A DNA stretch of 64,000 nt, from the NCBI RefSeq assembly GCF_001908725.1, contig NZ_CP018725.1, positions 1,426,001 through 1,490,000 on the forward strand, written 5' to 3'. Below are positions 62,440 to 64,000 of the stretch, one piece after another. The position numbers were made by a program, and so were the translations under genes. Source of the DNA: Xanthomonas vesicatoria ATCC 35937. GTDB lineage: Bacteria > Pseudomonadota > Gammaproteobacteria > Xanthomonadales > Xanthomonadaceae. Position 1 is the stretch's first letter, and every line of letters starts with the position of its first letter. The notes below the pieces were generated by a model. It was not told where the DNA came from and did no database searches. It worked only from the letters and a program-made list of their open reading frames with translations.

Positions 62440-63150
62440 TTAGAAGCGCTCGCCCGCCGGCAGATAACGCCACTGGCCGATGGCCAGCTTGCCCAGCGAC
62501 ACGCGACCCACGCGCAGCCTGCGGAGGCTGACCACGTCCAGCCCCACTTCACCGCACATGTAACGCAACTGGCCCGGCTGCACATGCTTGATTGCAAAGC
62601 GCAGCCGTTCTTCGTTCTGCCAGCTGACCTTGCACGGCGGCAGACTGCGCTGCTGATACACAAGACCATGCGCCAGACGCGCCATGCCATACGGGCGCAG
62701 CTCGCCGCGCACTTCTACCAGAAATTCCTGCTCGATCGAGCTGGCATCGGCTGTCAGCCTGCGCAGTACCCGGCCGTCCTGGCTCAACACCAGCAGGCCG
62801 CTGGCATCGTCTTCCAGCGGCAGCGGCGCATTAAGACGCAGAAAATGCCGCTTGAGCACGCGCAACTCGGCGTTGTCCAGCTCGCTCCGGCTTGCCGGTT
62901 TGGCCAGTGCCACTGCAGCGGCGGCGGTCATCCCCGCCGGCTTGTGCAACAACAAGGTTGCCGGTTCGGCCGGTTCCAGCACCGCGTCCGCTGCAAGCTC
63001 CACTTGCGCGGCGGTTGCCAGGGCCTGCGGTTCTTCGACAACCACCCCGTTCACGCTGACCCAGCCACCCTCAATGTATTGCTGCGCCTCCCCACGCGAA
63101 CAGCCGAACTGCGCGGCCACGCATTTATCGAGACGGATGGGATCGGACAT
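62440..63150 (-). CDS. RsuA/RluB-family pseudouridine synthase
   Basis: This 236-residue protein has an N-terminal S4 RNA-binding domain (IRLDKCVAAQFGCSRGEAQQ, then GGWVSVNGVVVEEPQAL) and a synthase domain. The catalytic aspartate lies in PLPLEDDASGLLVLSQDGRV, equivalent to GRLDxxxxGLLLLTNDG in the family. TLLLHKPAGMT and EFLVEVRGELRP also match. It would isomerise a uridine in ribosomal RNA. The motif departs from the usual G-R-L-D, so the site (16S or 23S) is not assigned. It is alone on the minus strand between two small plus-strand genes. Confidence 0.85.
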   Translation of the reverse strand: MSDPIRLDKCVAAQFGCSRGEAQQYIEGGWVSVNGVVVEEPQALATAAQVELAADAVLEPAEPATLLLHKPAGMTAAAAVALAKPASRSELDNAELRVLKRHFLRLNAPLPLEDDASGLLVLSQDGRVLRRLTADASSIEQEFLVEVRGELRPYGMARLAHGLVYQQRSLPPCKVSWQNEERLRFAIKHVQPGQLRYMCGEVGLDVVSLRRLRVGRVSLGKLAIGQWRYLPAGERF

Positions 63151-63369
63151 CAGGCAGGCTCAGCATCAGGGCACGGCAGTGTACGGGCTGGCTCGCTATG
63201 TGCGCGAGGCTAGCGCGATTGCAGGCGCGTGCGCCTACGCCGACGTGGGTTGAGCCACTTGGCGGACGAAGTGCGCCGCTTTGCTCACGCGCTCCGCGGC
63301 ACGCCTGCAATCCATGCTTCTGCCCTGCACCACAAAGTGGGAAACTCGGCACTCACACAGGAGCTCCAG

Positions 63370-63576
63370 ATGTTCATCAAGTTTGGCACCACCCGGGTCC
63401 GCCTCAACCATATCTCCGTCATCAGCGATCCATTCAACGCCGGCGAAAGCTTCGGCTCTTATTGCCATTCCGTGCGGGTCGGCCTGCTCTCCGGCGAAGA
63501 AGTGTTCGCGCGTTTCAACAGCGAGTCGGGTGCACAGCAGCTGCACGCTGACGTGCTGGCTGCGCTGGAGGGCTGA
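63370..63576 (+). CDS. Small conserved-looking protein, 68 aa
   Basis: This 68-residue protein starts MFIKFGTTRVRLNHISVISD at 63370 with AGGAG at 63359-63363, six bases upstream. A longer in-frame extension has no ribosome binding site. It is beta-rich, ends in an amphipathic helix (GAQQLHADVLAALEG), and has no signal peptide. The pattern of small hydrophobic strands (VRVGLLSGEEVFARF) suggests a compact domain, but I cannot assign a family. Confidence 0.6.
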   Translation: MFIKFGTTRVRLNHISVISDPFNAGESFGSYCHSVRVGLLSGEEVFARFNSESGAQQLHADVLAALEG

Positions 63577-64000
63577 TGCCGCTCCGTGGCGCTGCGCCCC
63601 CAGGCAGCTGAAGTTCTGCTCTTGCACCAGGCCGCAGCGAACGTTTTCGTACTGCTTGCTGAGTGACGTGCCCCGTGCCCTGCACCACAGGGCAAGGGCG
63701 CAACACGCATCTGGCGGCATCGCGGCAACGGTGCTGACGCTTGAGCGATTGCGTACAAGGGCAGCGCCAAGACTGGGCGACGTGCTGTCCAGCACCATGC
63801 CCCGGAATGCGCACTCCAGCACGAGAGCGTTCTGTCGGTGACACACTCGATCCAGCACGCATCAGTAGCGCGCCTGACGAGCAGGTCATGCAATCAGTGC
63901 CGATGCGGATTTCTGCACATATCGCTATACGGCATGCGTACCGCAGGCTCGATCCCCCTCTGGACGCCGCCTGCTCAATACACACGCCAAAAGCTCACCA
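63577..64000. other. 424-base right end without a supported gene
   Basis: Frames on both strands lack start signals and recognisable motifs. The stretch ends at the window edge, so part of a neighbouring gene or its regulatory region may lie beyond. Confidence 0.35.

Noticed and set aside
1..64000. CRISPR arrays, tRNA or rRNA genes, intact insertion sequences or prophage genes
   Set aside because: None seen: no regularly spaced direct repeats, no clover-leaf sequences with CCA-type ends, no transposase or integrase motifs.

Overview
The window looks like chromosomal DNA of a plant-associated Xanthomonas (Gammaproteobacteria, Lysobacterales). It is GC-rich. It carries a complete XopL-type type III effector gene, a Pil/Chp twitching-chemotaxis cluster in the order gshB/tonB-pilG-pilH-pilI-pilJ-pilL, Xanthomonas-style TonB-dependent receptors and a pqqABCDE locus. 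I saw no rRNA, tRNA, CRISPR array or intact insertion sequence. Family assignments come from reading motifs and context, because no database search was possible.

Left part (1-8.1 kb). This is the accessory, eroding region. It holds an unidentified open frame at the left edge, a frameshifted and truncated kinase-like effector gene (880-2033), a 69-residue protein of unknown function, a GH29 alpha-L-fucosidase remnant, a secreted sialidase-like protein, XopL, CutC and a Tat-exported glycosylasparaginase. Sialidase, fucosidase remnant and glycosylasparaginase together suggest the edge of a host N-glycan degradation locus into which effector genes have been placed.

8.8-13.0 kb is one module: a von Willebrand A lipoprotein, an ECF sigma factor that may be translated from a leaderless mRNA, and a membrane-anchored Ala/Pro-rich protein that is probably its regulator. 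A GNAT acetyltransferase follows. From 14.1 to 26.4 kb, on the minus strand, lies the twitching-motility chemosensory system pilG-pilH-pilI-pilJ-pilL(chpA)-chpB-chpC. The adaptation arm looks missing: there is no pilK methyltransferase gene and the ChpB esterase lacks its catalytic residues. gshB and tonB diverge from pilG, the same neighbourhood as in Pseudomonas aeruginosa, where that TonB serves twitching.

28.4-42.3 kb is housekeeping: an ADP-ribosylglycohydrolase/tsaB/yoaA operon, a TPR lipoprotein with penicillin-binding protein 1B, a two-domain glycosyltransferase, a TPR membrane protein and RelA. At 42.6-45.8 kb is pqqABCDE, in which pqqE is interrupted by an in-frame amber codon (TAG at 44845-44847) that cuts the radical-SAM cysteines off from the rest of the enzyme. 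If the base is real, this strain cannot make PQQ from this locus.

45.9-64.0 kb holds two secreted proteins, a PhoPQ-activated pathogenicity-related protein, a glucokinase plus TonB-dependent receptor pair preceded by a promoter that overlaps a LacI-type operator, HrpA helicase, Dps, RecQ, a single-domain response regulator, a gene-poor 1.2 kb stretch with decayed coding sequence, a 36-residue membrane protein, an RsuA-family pseudouridine synthase and a small conserved-looking protein.
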